64,000 bases of DNA from Pteria penguin. Taxonomy: Eukaryota; Mollusca; Bivalvia; Pterioida; Pteriidae. A program made the translations under genes and the position numbers. Shown piece by piece: positions 36,458 through 47,930 of the stretch. Below the pieces are notes generated by a model, which was not told the origin of the DNA, did no database searches, and saw nothing but the letters and a program-made list of their open reading frames with translations. Within the stretch, counting starts at the first letter, position 1. Each line of letters starts with the position of its first letter. Location of the stretch: the NCBI GenBank assembly GCA_035048485.1, contig CM068587.1, forward strand, positions 33,899,001 through 33,963,000. Direction: 5' to 3'.

Positions 36458-37020
36458 GAAAATATATACATTTTAATTTTGTGCACCAGATGCGCATTTC
36501 GACAACTTATGTCTCTTCAGTGATGCTTGTAGCCGAATGGTTGGAATTCTCATATCATGTAAATATTTGAAGAGCAGTATTGTAACCAAAATGACCGAAA
36601 AAGTGAACCAAAGAATTAATCTAAGGACAGAGCTATGCCTGAGGGAGATACTCCTTAGTTTTAGGGTAATTTACATAATTTCATGACGGCAAATTTAAAG
36701 TATATATTTTAAGTCAGTGCAAAAGCACTGAAAACTAGACTTATGATGCCCTCGGGGACTATCAGTCCACCAGCAGTGACACCGGCCTAGTGGTTATAAT
36801 AGATATAGAAAATATATACATTTTAATTTTGTGCACCAGATGCGCATTTCGACAACTTATGTCTCTTCAGTGATGCTCGTAGCCGATTGGTTGGATTTCT
36901 CATATCATGTAAATATTTGAAGAGCAGTATTGTAACCAAAATGACCGAAAAAGTGAACCAAAGAATTAATCTAAGGACAGAGCTATGCCTGAGGGAGATA
37001 CTCCTTAGTTTTAGAGTAAA
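36458..37020 (+). repeat. tandem copies of a 350-bp element
   Basis: Unit 1 is 36458-36807 and unit 2 begins at 36808, both opening GAAAATATATACATTTTAAT and sharing GTGCACCAGATGCGCATTTC, GACAACTTATGTCTCTTCAG and ATGACCGAAAAAGTGAACCA. Unit 1 closes with GACACCGGCCTAGTGGTTAT. Unit 2 breaks off near 37020. The units are almost identical. Related copies lie at 7.9 and 62.9 kb. Long open frames on either strand here follow the repeat. Confidence 0.92.
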
Positions 37021-37139
37021 CCTAATAGAACCCGATTTAAATTCAAATTTAATAATGAAGTCGACCCATATATATTTAATTTTCATTTGCATGTTAATTT
37101 TATGATTAATTTTAAAATATTTAACAACACCTTGATAAA

Positions 37140-37345
37140 ATCTGTAAAATCTGTTTAGGAGACAAAGCATCGTTCCATCTGACAGTTAGTCGGGACTCCT
37201 TCACCTAAAGGATCTGAGTTAGCTTACAGACGGGAAGGGTTTACTTACGTTGATGCCTCTATATTACTCAATAAAACGTTTCATGTGGAAATTTTATGAC
37301 CCCTCGTCTTCAGAAACCTGTTGAACTTTGCTCTATATATTGAGG
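37140..37345 (+). mobile_element. PLE-A 3' UTR, front part
   Basis: CTGACAGTTAGTCGGGACTC, AAAGGATCTGAGTTAGCTTA, AAAACGTTTCATGTGGAAAT and CCTCGTCTTCAGAAACCTG match the block after the RT stop in other copies. The terminal block is missing, so it is truncated at both ends. Confidence 0.7.
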
Positions 37346-38044
37346 ATTACTTATAAAATGAAAAGAGGGTAATGGTATACTTTCTTATACAAAATCATAA
37401 AAAAGGCTGTTGTTCTCAACCCACACAGAGCAGATCTTCAAGCAAAGGAGCCGCCCAAAAATACAAAATTTAAGCCCAGTTTTCAATGCTTCTATAATGA
37501 CTCAAAATATATTCTTTAAATGCATTGTGAAAAGTATAACAATCTGGAGCTCTGGTGGGATATTTATATGATTAATCTATAAAGATTGATTCTGTCTTAA
37601 GATCATATTTTTTGTGATTTCGCTAATGTGAAGTTGTATGACCTAACATAGACGCGTCTGTCCTTTTTTATATTTTTGAAGGAGGGTGGAGGTGACCGCC
37701 TTAGAGCCAGATTCTCTCTAAATTTAGCCTGTGGTAATCCTGTTATAGGAGGGACTGACAAACAGTTTGATATACGGTGTATATAAAGTTTAGATGAAGG
37801 AAATTGTGTAAATCTTAAAGCTTAATTTATGAATACACTTTATGCACTACTAACTGAATCGAGAGAAAGCTTTATCCATTGGGCAAATGTATCACGCTAC
37901 TTGAAAATAACTCTTTGATTGTTAGAAATTATATAAAAATTATACAAAGGTTATAGGTCTTGGGTTTATCAGTGATTTGGGAAACTCAAACTTCTATTCT
38001 TACCACCAAAGCTATCATAAAGCCTTGTGTACCTAATACATTAA
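37346..38044. other. unassigned
   Basis: No recognised feature. Confidence 0.35.
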
Positions 38045-38265
38045 AAATCATATCAACAGAAGACATCTGACAATGCTGTATATGACAAAAATCACCAAGG
38101 ACATGCACACAAAACTTGATAATAGTAGAATATACACGGAAAACGATCTTACAAAAATATTCGATCGTACTACGGTAACGATACGATTTAGGACGGTCAA
38201 TTGAAGTAACAAACGTTGCTCAATCGGTGTGGTGAACCGGTTTACAAGTGCCGATCTTAAAGTCT
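38045..38265 (-). mobile_element. PLE-A 3'-terminal UTR
   Basis: Minus strand: CAACAGAAGACATCTGACAA, AAAATATTCGATCGTACTAC, GTAACGATACGATTTAGGAC, CAATCGGTGTGGTGAACCGG. Only the last 200 bases remain. Confidence 0.78.
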
Positions 38266-38431
38266 AAAGAGAAAAGAATCGGGCGGTTATTTCATAAGAT
38301 ATCTAAATAAAAAACAAAAGCGTAAGAGAGATTAAACTTGCTAAACTTCATCTCTTAGAACTACATACGGTATAGCTGAAATGCCAAAAGTAATTACATT
38401 GCTAATAAATTTCTTAAATATGTCAACTGGT

Positions 38432-38671
38432 TTATAATGTCCGGTGATTGTGTGGACCACACCAGTTTAAAATTAGAGTTAAGTCCATTTGAGTATTAAT
38501 TCTTTCTGGTTGCAGTATTGTACCCTTTTTATCCAGAACGACTCGGTTACATGTATGATCAATCCACCATAATATATCTATGTAATTTGACAGGCTGAGA
38601 ATTCTATGGTGATACTCTTGTACATTGTGAAAGATGGTAACTGGAAAAGGATATACATATGTGAAATACAA
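38432..38671 (-). pseudogene. possible retroelement RNase H relic (DIRS/gypsy style)
   Basis: An 80-codon minus-strand open frame contains LSNYIDILWWIDHTCNRVVL, and further on ILNWCGPHN. The spacing of an ILWWI block followed by a WCG block resembles the RNase H region of DIRS-like elements (WWL ... DASLTGWG), but the catalytic Asp is not evident and no other domain is nearby. The assignment is tentative. Confidence 0.25.
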
Positions 38672-40440
38672 GAGGAAAAAGTTTCTCTTGATCAGTAAAA
38701 ATAGTTGTGTGAAACAATTATGTTGATCAAATGATCAAATACGACTTGTTTTGATATTTCTGAAATGGAAGTGCATTTTTCATAGATTACGTGTTTCTAC
38801 CGTTAGATTCCCGTGGAAAGATTTTTGTTGAACTCCAAGAAATTCGAAAAGGGTTGTTTTATATGAAATATTATTTATTTCTATTTTCATTTTTATACAA
38901 GTACATGACGTAACAACATGTTCGTTTTATGAGTTAGCTTTTCAAGATAATTTTACTTAAATAGAAAAAAAAAGAAACAAAAAATGGATGCGACTTTTTT
39001 AAATTATGACATTCGACAAAATGAAAGTTATCAATTTAATTTTCCAGTTTTTCAAATATTATCTATAAAGGGAGTTTAACGATAAATTATGTCATTGAAG
39101 CAATACAACTCACTTCTCCATATTTGTTTCTCTGTTCTGCTGTGGAAATCGAAAAATGCAAGACTGAGAATACTTACGCCACATTTGACTTATTACTGAC
39201 AGACTGTGCCTTAAATCACGTAAGCATTATCTGAATTTAATTGTTTACTACTGCCTAAGGGTGCCTGTCACATTTTTCAGACTTCTGATATTCCATCAGG
39301 GACAATATTCTGAACACGACGACCGCAAAAGTAATGGACTAGTTAGCAGTCAGAAAAAAACAGACGTGTGAAAGACGTTTACAATAATGTAGATCTGTAA
39401 GCAGCAACAGATAAAAGGCTCGACACCGAAATCCCCTGGTGACGTGTTTTATTACATAAGAAATTTCTAAGAAATGGAAATGGTATGCCTTTAACATTAG
39501 TATAGAGTATCAAATATAGAAAGGATCAATGACAATTGATGAATAAATGGGATAGATCCTAAGGGCCATTAAGTCAACGAGAGGATGTATACATGTTATC
39601 TCCTTTACTTGTCTTACATATCATGACTGGGATTCTGTTTTGATTGTACAATTGAATTCTAAGCATTTTGATCCCCGTGATTCCACATCTTTGTTGTTAT
39701 TCTAAACAATCTCAAAAGCGTACTTATAGCAACACTAATGTAAAATATATAGACATAACTTAAGTTTGATGAGATAATAAGAAATTTGACACATGTTAAT
39801 CATAGGTAGTAATATAATAGAACATGTTCAAGCTAGAATATCTCAGAAACTATTATTCACCACCAGATGGCAGCATTTTGTAGTAGTTTTTATAATTCTG
39901 TTTGACAGGGAAGTGTCTATACATAAATAATGAATTGTCTATATGCAAGCATTAAAAGATTAAGATGAATGAAAGCAAACCACAACATTACGAATATTTT
40001 AATTTATGCGATAAGATTACTATACACCATTAAAATTTCAATGCATTTACCTTTATGTATGATGGTCGTCAGTATTACGCATAAATCGTAATATATACAA
40101 AATTAAAGAAACATTATAAATTTGTCCATGATACCAAAATGTTTAAATTATGGCCAAGTTTCTGAAAATGTGAGGATGCAATATTTCTAATATTAACTAG
40201 CTTCTAATATTAAGATTAAAATTTACCAATATCTATGAATAGGTTTACAGATGTTTAGATCAACAATTTATGAAATCCCACTTGAAATTTCAAAGCTCTT
40301 ACTTGTTTGGAATGTTAATGACAATATAAATACAAAAGAAATCAAGACTACTGGTACACTATTTGTCAGACTTTTCTCATACTTACACTTCTTTTGTCGG
40401 GCATTGAGTATAAATCTAACGAAAAGGATGCTATGCTTTA

Positions 40441-41068
40441 ATTACGATCAAAGGGAAGACAAAAGACATCTCACTAGGCTGTATGAGACAAATCACCAAG
40501 GACATGCACGTAAAATATGATCACAGTCAAATAAAAAACATTACAAAAATGTTCGATTTTATTGCAGTTACGAAACCGACTTAGGACGGTAAATTAATGT
40601 AACAAACGTAACTCATTTGGTGTGGTTAACAAGTTTACAGACGCCCACCTTCCCACTCACCGCAATCAAAGGACACACATTTGAAAAAATATAAATAATC
40701 CTCCGCGTAGGGAACAAGGATCAACAGGTTTCTCAAGATGAAGAGGTCATAAAAATTTCCATATGAAACGTTTATGGAATAATATGCTTGTATCCAAAAA
40801 TTGTAAGGTGACAACCCATGAGTAAATCGCGCTCTGTCTGTAAGCGAGATCAGATCTTTGATCCGTAGGCGTCCCGACTAACAGTCAGAAGGGACGAGAC
40901 TCAGGACCTTGTCTCTGTAAATTTATGGGCAAAGCATGTCATAGAGTCCCATCGCTCTGTTAGCAAGCAACACTCAAGTAAGGCTGTAGAGGGACCAAAT
41001 ACAAGGCGTATGGTATTTAAGATGATATCGTTATACTGTCGATGTCGAAGGCCTTTAATAAACAGTTT
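40441..41068 (-). mobile_element. PLE-A 3' end with RT thumb scrap, copy 2 only
   Basis: Minus strand: the terminal UTR (GACAAAAGACATCTCACTAG; AAAATGTTCGATTTTATTGC), the middle UTR (CGCCCACCTTCCCACTCACC), and the CGTCCCGACTAACAGTCAG block lead into a degraded thumb (CATAGAGTCCCATCGCTCTG, about 40930-41060). Copy 1 joins ATGCTTTAAT to the following homologous sequence without it (about 27215). Confidence 0.85.
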
Positions 41069-42491
41069 ACTCTATGACGTTGACACAGAACTTTCTTCGT
41101 GTTCTGTATTTGATCAAAATTTCACTTATCAGTGAGTTTATCATGTTTATCCCACTTCAATCGAATCATTTCACATTATTGAATTTTTCTTCTATTTCAT
41201 ATTCCAGAAACTCATTACTCATACTTGTGGTGTAATCAGCAATGAATATTATCACACTTCGTTTATGCTTAACAAGTAAATACCAGTCATAATGTGATAA
41301 CACATTTCACAAGAATAGGCTCATTGATTAAATCAAAACGTAATTCCCGCTTGCATATTTTCATGTTGATATATAATCGTTTACAAATCACACATCAGTA
41401 CATGATTACGCAGCCTGGTTACTTAGTGCTTGTATTTAAACCTAAAAATGATGAGTTAAAATTAGACAGTTACTGAATGTTGATTTTCATTATGTTGTTA
41501 TATTGTTTAATGTTTACACATGATTATCGACCATCCAGTACTGACGTCACGTGACTGATGCTCGACAGATCGTTCTGCTCCAGGAAGCGAATGAAATAAA
41601 GATAAATGCCTGAAAATACTAAACGTTTTATTTGTTTATTTGTGGTTTATAGGTAAACGAGGACTGCTTCAGCTTTACATGCCTGACAAGTGTATTTCTG
41701 TTACAACAATGAGCCTTTCCTCTTTAAGTGTGTTGCGACATTTTTGCAAAGTTTAAAGGAAGACGTTTATAAATAAAACAAATTAATGAAAGGAGTTCTG
41801 TAGGATATTTTGTTTGCATTCTGTAAGCTCAAGGCGTTTCCAGTAATGAAAGCAACAAGAAAAAGTCACTCCATTTTGGATGTACTATCTTTCAAGTTTT
41901 TCTGCTTCATGTCCAGTCTTTGCAAGCGTAAGAGGTTACATTGTCTCTAGGGAAAGGCCATTGTAAACTTCAACACAAAATTCAATTCCTTTAAACCGTA
42001 ATATTATGAAAGCAGTGCTTCCTACAAACGCATATCTGTATCAGCTCAATAGAGGAACATAAAGAGGGGAGATAGTAGGACCAGTAATTAATCGGTATCG
42101 ACTTGGTAGACGCAGCTAGATTATGCAATCTTGACATTATAGACAGGAAATTGTATACTAGGCGACTATCCCTCTCTAGAAGTACATGAAAAACATTTAA
42201 TCTCATTTAATTTTCTATACATTATTGTAATTAATGTTTGTAATGGAGTAGAAATAACTCGATGTCTTTGCACTTTTCTGACCTTGTTCAATGGTATGTC
42301 CGGCTTTGAAACTGTTAAATCAATATCACCGTGTTATATGAAATAAAATATCAGCTTCTCATTGTTAATATATTTTATTGTCAGATAATAAACTTTCTTG
42401 CTTAATGTCAATTGTCATAATGATTAACGATACTTGAGGAGTCTTTAATGGAAAAATAAACTCCAGGCGTCAAAGTCGTTTAACAATTGTT

Positions 42492-42671
42492 TCTTTTCGT
42501 TATGCAGAGTTATTTCCCATATGTAAATGACGTCTCACCATTATTACGTTACGCAGTGTCTATATCATTTCCCGTAATTTTACACATAGTTTCCATAGAA
42601 TTGGTTGACGTCACAATGTGTTGACGTCAGATAACTGTTCATATGGGATATAACTCTGTATAACGAAAAGA
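42492..42671. mobile_element. 180-bp MITE with 32-bp terminal inverted repeats
   Basis: The left end TCTTTTCGTTATGCAGAG... (42492-42523) and the right end (42640-42671) are reverse complements over 32 bases with two differences. CAATT lies just outside both ends and may be the TSD. Copy 1 has only the unfilled site near 28965, so the element arrived after the duplication. No coding capacity. Confidence 0.85.
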
Positions 42672-43069
42672 CTCAATTCACTGTGAAACTCACTTTGGAG
42701 AGATGATTATGGTGTAAAGTTCTCTTTAGTTATCTCTTTGCATTATGATTAAAATGTTTTAACAATGTATGAGCTATAGAACAAATTCATGATACAGCTA
42801 CTATTTTGAATCAGGTATCAAACTTGGTATCAAAATTTTAAAGACATTGAATAATAACACACCATACATTTTAAAAAGATTAAATAACAACACATTTCTG
42901 TGTAAAATATAATCATAAAAAATCTGCCAGATCAACAGTATGTAGGACTTTTTATATGATAAATTGGACCATACATCAGGCTTGGACTGACAGATAGATA
43001 GGATAATTGCTAATTACTTCCAAAAGTTGAAATAAACAGTTTGATTTTAACAACGTCAACATAATACAT

Positions 43070-43600
43070 TTTATTATACCTTCAATAAAATTCTAGAAAT
43101 CTGATTAACATTATCACAATGTCTCACGTGATCAATAAATGACATCCAAGTGTAATAATGACGACTAAAACTGACTCTTTAATAAAAACAATATGGCGGA
43201 CATCGCTTCGGTTTAAACATAAAATCTGTTTGAAAAGAATAAATAGAAAACAAAACTTTCATAACATCAATCATTTTATGACCAATTTTAGTAAGTACTC
43301 TTATGTCTGTGTAATGAGCATCTGGAGCCCCTTTCGCCAACATGTATTAATATTGAAATGACTGAATATTACGCCAATGGCGTAAGTCTACTTACGAACA
43401 TTCTTAGTTCAACGAAATGTATATTTCAACAACCAGTATAAGTGTCTGTGTATGTAAAGATCCGACTATCAAGTTGACCTGGCACTCGAAGTAGTCGGAC
43501 CTCACCTTGTCCTCGCTGAGGTCAGACCACTATGAGTACCAGGTCTCGAGGTTATTATTTTCCCCATATGGACCTCACTGGGTGTTATTAACTGTGTAAT
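43070..43600. other. block present only in copy 2, with an imperfect hairpin
   Basis: Copy 1 (29200-29225) lacks this roughly 530-bp stretch. Inside it, 43477-43544 forms a hairpin with 28-base arms (ACCTGGCACTCGAAGTAGTC against the complement of GACCACTATGAGTACCAGGT, about 23 of 28 matched). No gene recognised. Confidence 0.6.
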
Positions 43601-44079
43601 GTGTACCAAGATTTACTGTTCGTATGGCGTAAAGCAGGGTAACCTGTTTTTACTTCTGATTTCCATTGGACCATTTTGTCCACAGTGATTTAAAATAGCA
43701 CTGCATTCATTATTCATATCTCACCTTTTCAAGTCATAATATTGACATTATAATATTATACATCAAATCATGATATCAAGCAAAGAATGTAATGCAGACT
43801 TAGGGCACCGTCCATTTGATATTCGGGGGGCTAGGATTTTTTGAAAAATTTTCTTGCCCTGATTTTGACTAAAAAAAACACATAATCTTGCTTAGTCTCA
43901 TAATGAAAAAAAATTATCTGTCTCCAAAAGACTAGTGTAATCTAAAATGATACTTTGGGAAAATTAGGTTTTAAACTCAATTTTTCCTGGAATCGAATAC
44001 ATTCCAGAATTATACATAACACGACAATTTATTATTATGATCTTTTGTTCTTCATCAGTTCAGTTATAAACAAACCTAC

Positions 44080-45300
44080 CATATTTGTTACTTGAATTTA
44101 ATGGCAAGATAGAATAAGTAGTCCTCCAAAGGGAAGTAAAATACACTAAAAGAAACAACACAAACACTCTTTGCCGCAAATTTTCGGCCTCCTGGCCTTT
44201 ATCAAGCAATTGTTAGAAAAGTACAGAAGAACTATGTAACATCCATCTTTACATGTCTAATATCAACAAGCTTGTTGATATTAGACATGTAAAGATGGAT
44301 GTTACATAGTTCTTCTGTACTTTTCTAACAATTGCTTGATAAAGGCCAGGAGGCCGAAAATTTGCGGCAAAGAGTGTTTGTGTTGTTTCTTTTAGTTTAA
44401 TGGCAAGATTTATCATCAGATAGTTAAGGTTTTTATGTGTACTAACTGCGGACCTCTTATAGCAGATTTGTTTCCATATTGTTATGTGGGGGTTTTCACG
44501 TATTCCTTTCAAAAATCTAAACGATTCGACCTTATTAAGATGTTGGATGATACATCTAGCTACATGTACATGTATCTTGACGACATCTTAGTTATCGATA
44601 ACTCTGAGTTTGAAAGATACATAGCTAACATATACCCACATGAACGTCAGTTAAACAAGGGCAATATTTGTGATACAGAAACAATTTTCTTGGATCTATA
44701 CATTAAGATAATTACGAATGAAATTCATACTAAGATCTACGATAAAGATGACGATTTTAGATTTCCTGTTGTAAATTTCCCCTCTTTGGATAGTTACAGA
44801 GGTTCCTGCACTAAAGTTTTGGACTTTCACACCAAAATTACAAATAGCGTTAGAATTTTCAACTCAGGGTTATAAGTTTCATAAACATAAAAAAGCTTTC
44901 GGAAATTGTTTTGGTCGTATTCTGAACTTTAATCAATATTTAGAAATATTACTTAATATCCCATGGAATTCCCCATCCCAATTTCTATGATGATCTTGTG
45001 TATAAACGTAAGAGGGCTTAAGATTCCGAAAAGTTTATTTTGTTGGGTTCCATAGTAGTGAAATGCCTTCGGGATCTACAATTATATGACCTAGAGATCA
45101 TCAAAAAGACAGTAAGTCTTGTATAGAAATTATACATAGATTTTTAAATGTGTGTCCTTTCATTATACTGCTTTTGGGAAAGTGGAAGGAAGGGCCGTAA
45201 ACCGGTTAACCGCTCCAGTTGATTGACTACTATCATGTCAATTGACCGTCCTAAGTCGGTATCGCAACCGCATTTTAACTGAATTGTTTTTGTCCTGTCC
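44080..45300 (+). mobile_element. PLE-A RT palm and thumb plus UTR, interrupted
   Basis: RT coding runs from FNGKI (44097) and, after the palindromic insertion, resumes at FNGKIYHQIV (44396). It continues through TNCGPLIADLFPYCY and YLDDILVIDNSEF (catalytic YLDD near 44572) to the thumb, open to 44875. A small in-frame deletion removes the YISQLVRF block (SYRGSCTKVLDFH is read instead), and after 44875 the frame decays. UTR blocks follow (AAATGTGTGTCCTTTCATTA, GACCGTCCTAAGTCGGTATC). GIPMGT has become KVFMCT, so it is dead. Confidence 0.85.
44111..44395. mobile_element. insertion carrying a 252-bp perfect palindrome, flanked by a 14-bp TSD
   Basis: 44145-44396 is a perfect palindrome: 126-base arms, no spacer, centre at 44270/44271 (ATCAACAAG/CTTGTTGAT). 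With 34 extra bases on the left it splits the PLE-A RT frame, and TTTAATGGCAAGAT occurs on both sides (44097-44110 and 44396-44409). The target duplication shows a single insertion event of about 285 bp. Arm sequence includes AAAGGCCAGGAGGCCGAAAA. Confidence 0.92.
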
Positions 45301-45335
45301 ATTTGTCTGTCTGTTGTCAACCTTGGCTTTAACTT

Positions 45336-45620
45336 TTGAACCGTGAGGGATAAAAACTTCATATTTGACCTGCATTTTCAACTAAGGACGCCCTTTCAAA
45401 TGACACCAAGGTGGATGACCTTTTGACCTTGACAATGATCTTCACGCCAAAACAAATTTGGGACTTGGGGCTATAGTTTTTGAACCGTGAGTGATAGAGA
45501 CTTCATATTTGACATGCATACTCCGCTAATAAAGTCCTTTCTAACGACACAAGTTCGATGACCTTTTGACCTTGACAATGACTTTCACGCTAAAAATATT
45601 TTTTGGACTTTGGGGGCATT
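45336..45620 (+). repeat. 141-bp tandem repeat, two units, inside the PLE UTR
   Basis: Each unit begins TTTTTGAACCGTGAG(G/T)GATA and contains CTTCATATTTGAC and GATGACCTTTTGACCTTGAC. The start points 45336 and 45477 give the period. It separates the middle and terminal parts of a PLE-A 3' UTR (the end block resumes about 45695-45785 with TTTTCTGTCATACGGCAGAG). Confidence 0.85.
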
Positions 45621-47039
45621 CGTTTTTCACAAACAGCTTGGGTTTTTTATCTATTTATTTATTAATTTGGTTTTTTCAAATTAATACAATATTAACAGTG
45701 CATTTCCATGGTGTTTTCTGTCATACGGCAGAGTCAGATGCTTTGATCTCTTCCTTTGAGTACTGTAATGTTTGTACCGGATACATGCAAAAATAGTTCA
45801 TGAGGGGTGGACAAGGGGTAGTGGCAACCCCACATGAATTTTGCGGTGTATTGATATCTATATGTGCTTAACGTATTTGGATAGAGCTCATCGAAATGCA
45901 TTCAAAAGCGTTTATCTTTTGCTGATATATCTATCCTATTAAAAGTTATAGCAGTCTGAAGATGCCAAATTTTGACATTTTTGTGGAAATTTTTTCTTTA
46001 TATAATTCATGTTTGATTTTGCAACTAAGACGGAATCGACATTTCTCACAATTTTAGAAGTTTTTCATTTCTCTTTCAGTTGTTTTACAAAAGTATTTAT
46101 TATCAAATTTCCATTATCATACAACAATTTTATTGGTGAAAAAATATTCTTGTTCTGGCTTTACTGGAAAAGAAATTCCCTTGCCCCAAGGTTGTGGTAA
46201 AAAAATTAATCTGGCATGGTTGAAAAACCCAGCCCCCTCCCTCTCATATCATCAAATGGACGGTGCCTAATCAAGTAGTTCACAAATATTAAGAAGTTTA
46301 GCTGCTTTATAATCAGTCTTTGAAGAAGGATTAATTGTATCGGAACCAAATAATATAGCCACTTTCACTATCAACGGCCAAACCTATATATGCAGATCTT
46401 CCAAGGAATTAATCGACACTAAAAGCGCCAAAACGCTTCGCTATTTTCAACACACTGATTTAATCTCCAATGTGTCAAGAAAACAAAAATCCGCTCCTAT
46501 ATATTTCACCGTCCAATCTGCCAAGTCTCCCAAAGTGGCAATCAAAGTCAAATGAGAAGAAAGGTACATTCATTTTCTTTTACACCAAATCCATCTTGTT
46601 CAATGTGAAGAAGTGCACAGATATTGGATCCAAGTTGCGTAATATTGCTATTTGACTACAATCAACAAATCGACATTACAAGAAGGCTGATAAAGGAATT
46701 TATTAAAATACCGATACATCTAGAATTGACTAAACCAATTACATACCTTTATGGAATTATAATTATCATATGAGCATAACTATATACTATATATTTATTC
46801 TTTCGAATGAATTTAATAGCAACAATGTTTTGCATGTTATAATATTTGTCACTTTACACCATTTCCGTATTTTCCACACAAATTCAGAGCAGGTTTTGAC
46901 ACTTAATTAAACTCTCTAATAAATAATTTCATGACAGTCGTTATTTGAGAAAATATCCTGCCAATAAAGACACGACTAGAAATGCAGATTACAGTACAAT
47001 AACAGACATAAACCACAATTATATACTTAAATTCACTTA

Positions 47040-47930
47040 GGTGAAAACAGGTATTACATATATGTTCCTTGTTTGTGATGTGGCTCGCTGCATCGTCCAC
47101 AAGAAGGAAAATGCTGCGTTGTTGTCGAGTCATTTATATTATTTGTCGAAATCCCTCAGCCAGACAGTTAACAGGTCTGACGTCATCCACGCTGTCTTGT
47201 TGTTGCGATAGGTGTTAGGGTCGTACGTCTTCCCGAAGCATCGTGGTCGCTGCACCTTCCCTATGACAAATGACTTCAGCTTCGTTGTCCCAGTTGCATT
47301 GAAGGTGATGGTGAGTCAGTCCTTCGACTTCTTTGTTCCCTTGAAATTCTGCGTGACGAGTGTATGAGTGGGTCCGAGGTGGGAGAAAAGTCCAGTATTG
47401 TCCATGTTGAAAATGTCTTGAACGTCGTGGTAGCTAAGTATGTGTCGAAGCTCCTCTTGTCCTTCCAACACGGTGTTGCGGTCTTGCGCTATCGGCCTCC
47501 CCTTGGTACTGCTTTCTTTTGATGCTCCGACGTTCAATGAATCGTCGTAGCCATCCCCCTGAGAAGCTGAAGTCGCTGTCTATAGTGAGTTGTTGCCTGT
47601 GAGTCTTTGCTTTCTCCAACATCATCTCGTCGTTGATAGCCGCATGGCGTGACGCCATGTTGTTGGTCCATAAGTACAGTACATATTCAATTTGCTCTTG
47701 GGTCGGCGAACTCTGGTCAGGTCAACTGAGTCAAGAACCATAGTCCGTCATTTCTCTTTCTCCTTCAGGATGTCACCAACTGTAGATTTTCCGATGTCCA
47801 ATTTAGTTTCTGAGTAGAGGCGTTGTTTGATGTCCATGAAAGTGAACTTACCGTTGTCTCTCTTTATCACTCACATCTTGACACCAGCGGGTATTTTCAC
47901 ACGTCGACATGTATATATATATATATACAT
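47040..47930 (-). pseudogene. pogo/Tigger-type transposase relic, copy 2 only
   Basis: Minus strand, from high to low coordinate: a CENP-B type helix-turn-helix (FTFMDIKQRLYSETKLDIGK, then STVGDILKEKEK, about 47790-47860); a second DNA-binding segment (INDEMMLEKAKTH ... FSFSGGWLRRFIERR, about 47540-47640); the first DDE motif in DIFNMDNTGLF (about 47390-47430); and the second in FLLVDDAASH (about 47085-47110). The third acidic residue is missing and several frameshifts occur, so it is inactive and 3'-truncated. Copy 1 lacks it (about 31840). Clear terminal repeats were not found. Confidence 0.8.

Larger units (their letters stand above)
43799..46268. mobile_element. 2.5-kb inverted-repeat DNA element with nested PLE cargo, copy 2 only
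   Basis: The ends are inverted repeats. The left end is GGGCACCGTCCATTTGAT (about 43803), followed inward by GGGGGGCTAGGATTTTTT. The right end, read as complement, is GGCACCGTCCATTTGAT, followed inward by GGGGGGCTGGGTTTTTTC. The flanks read CTTA/ and /TAATCAAG; copy 1 has the empty site ACCTAATCAAG (29417), consistent with a TA target duplication. No transposase is visible, so it is non-autonomous. The interior holds a PLE-A relic, the 252-bp palindrome and a tandem repeat. Confidence 0.78.

Noticed and set aside
36823..37170. Minus-strand 115-codon ORF
   Set aside because: It lies antisense to the 350-bp repeat and a PLE UTR; related short frames recur wherever the repeat occurs.
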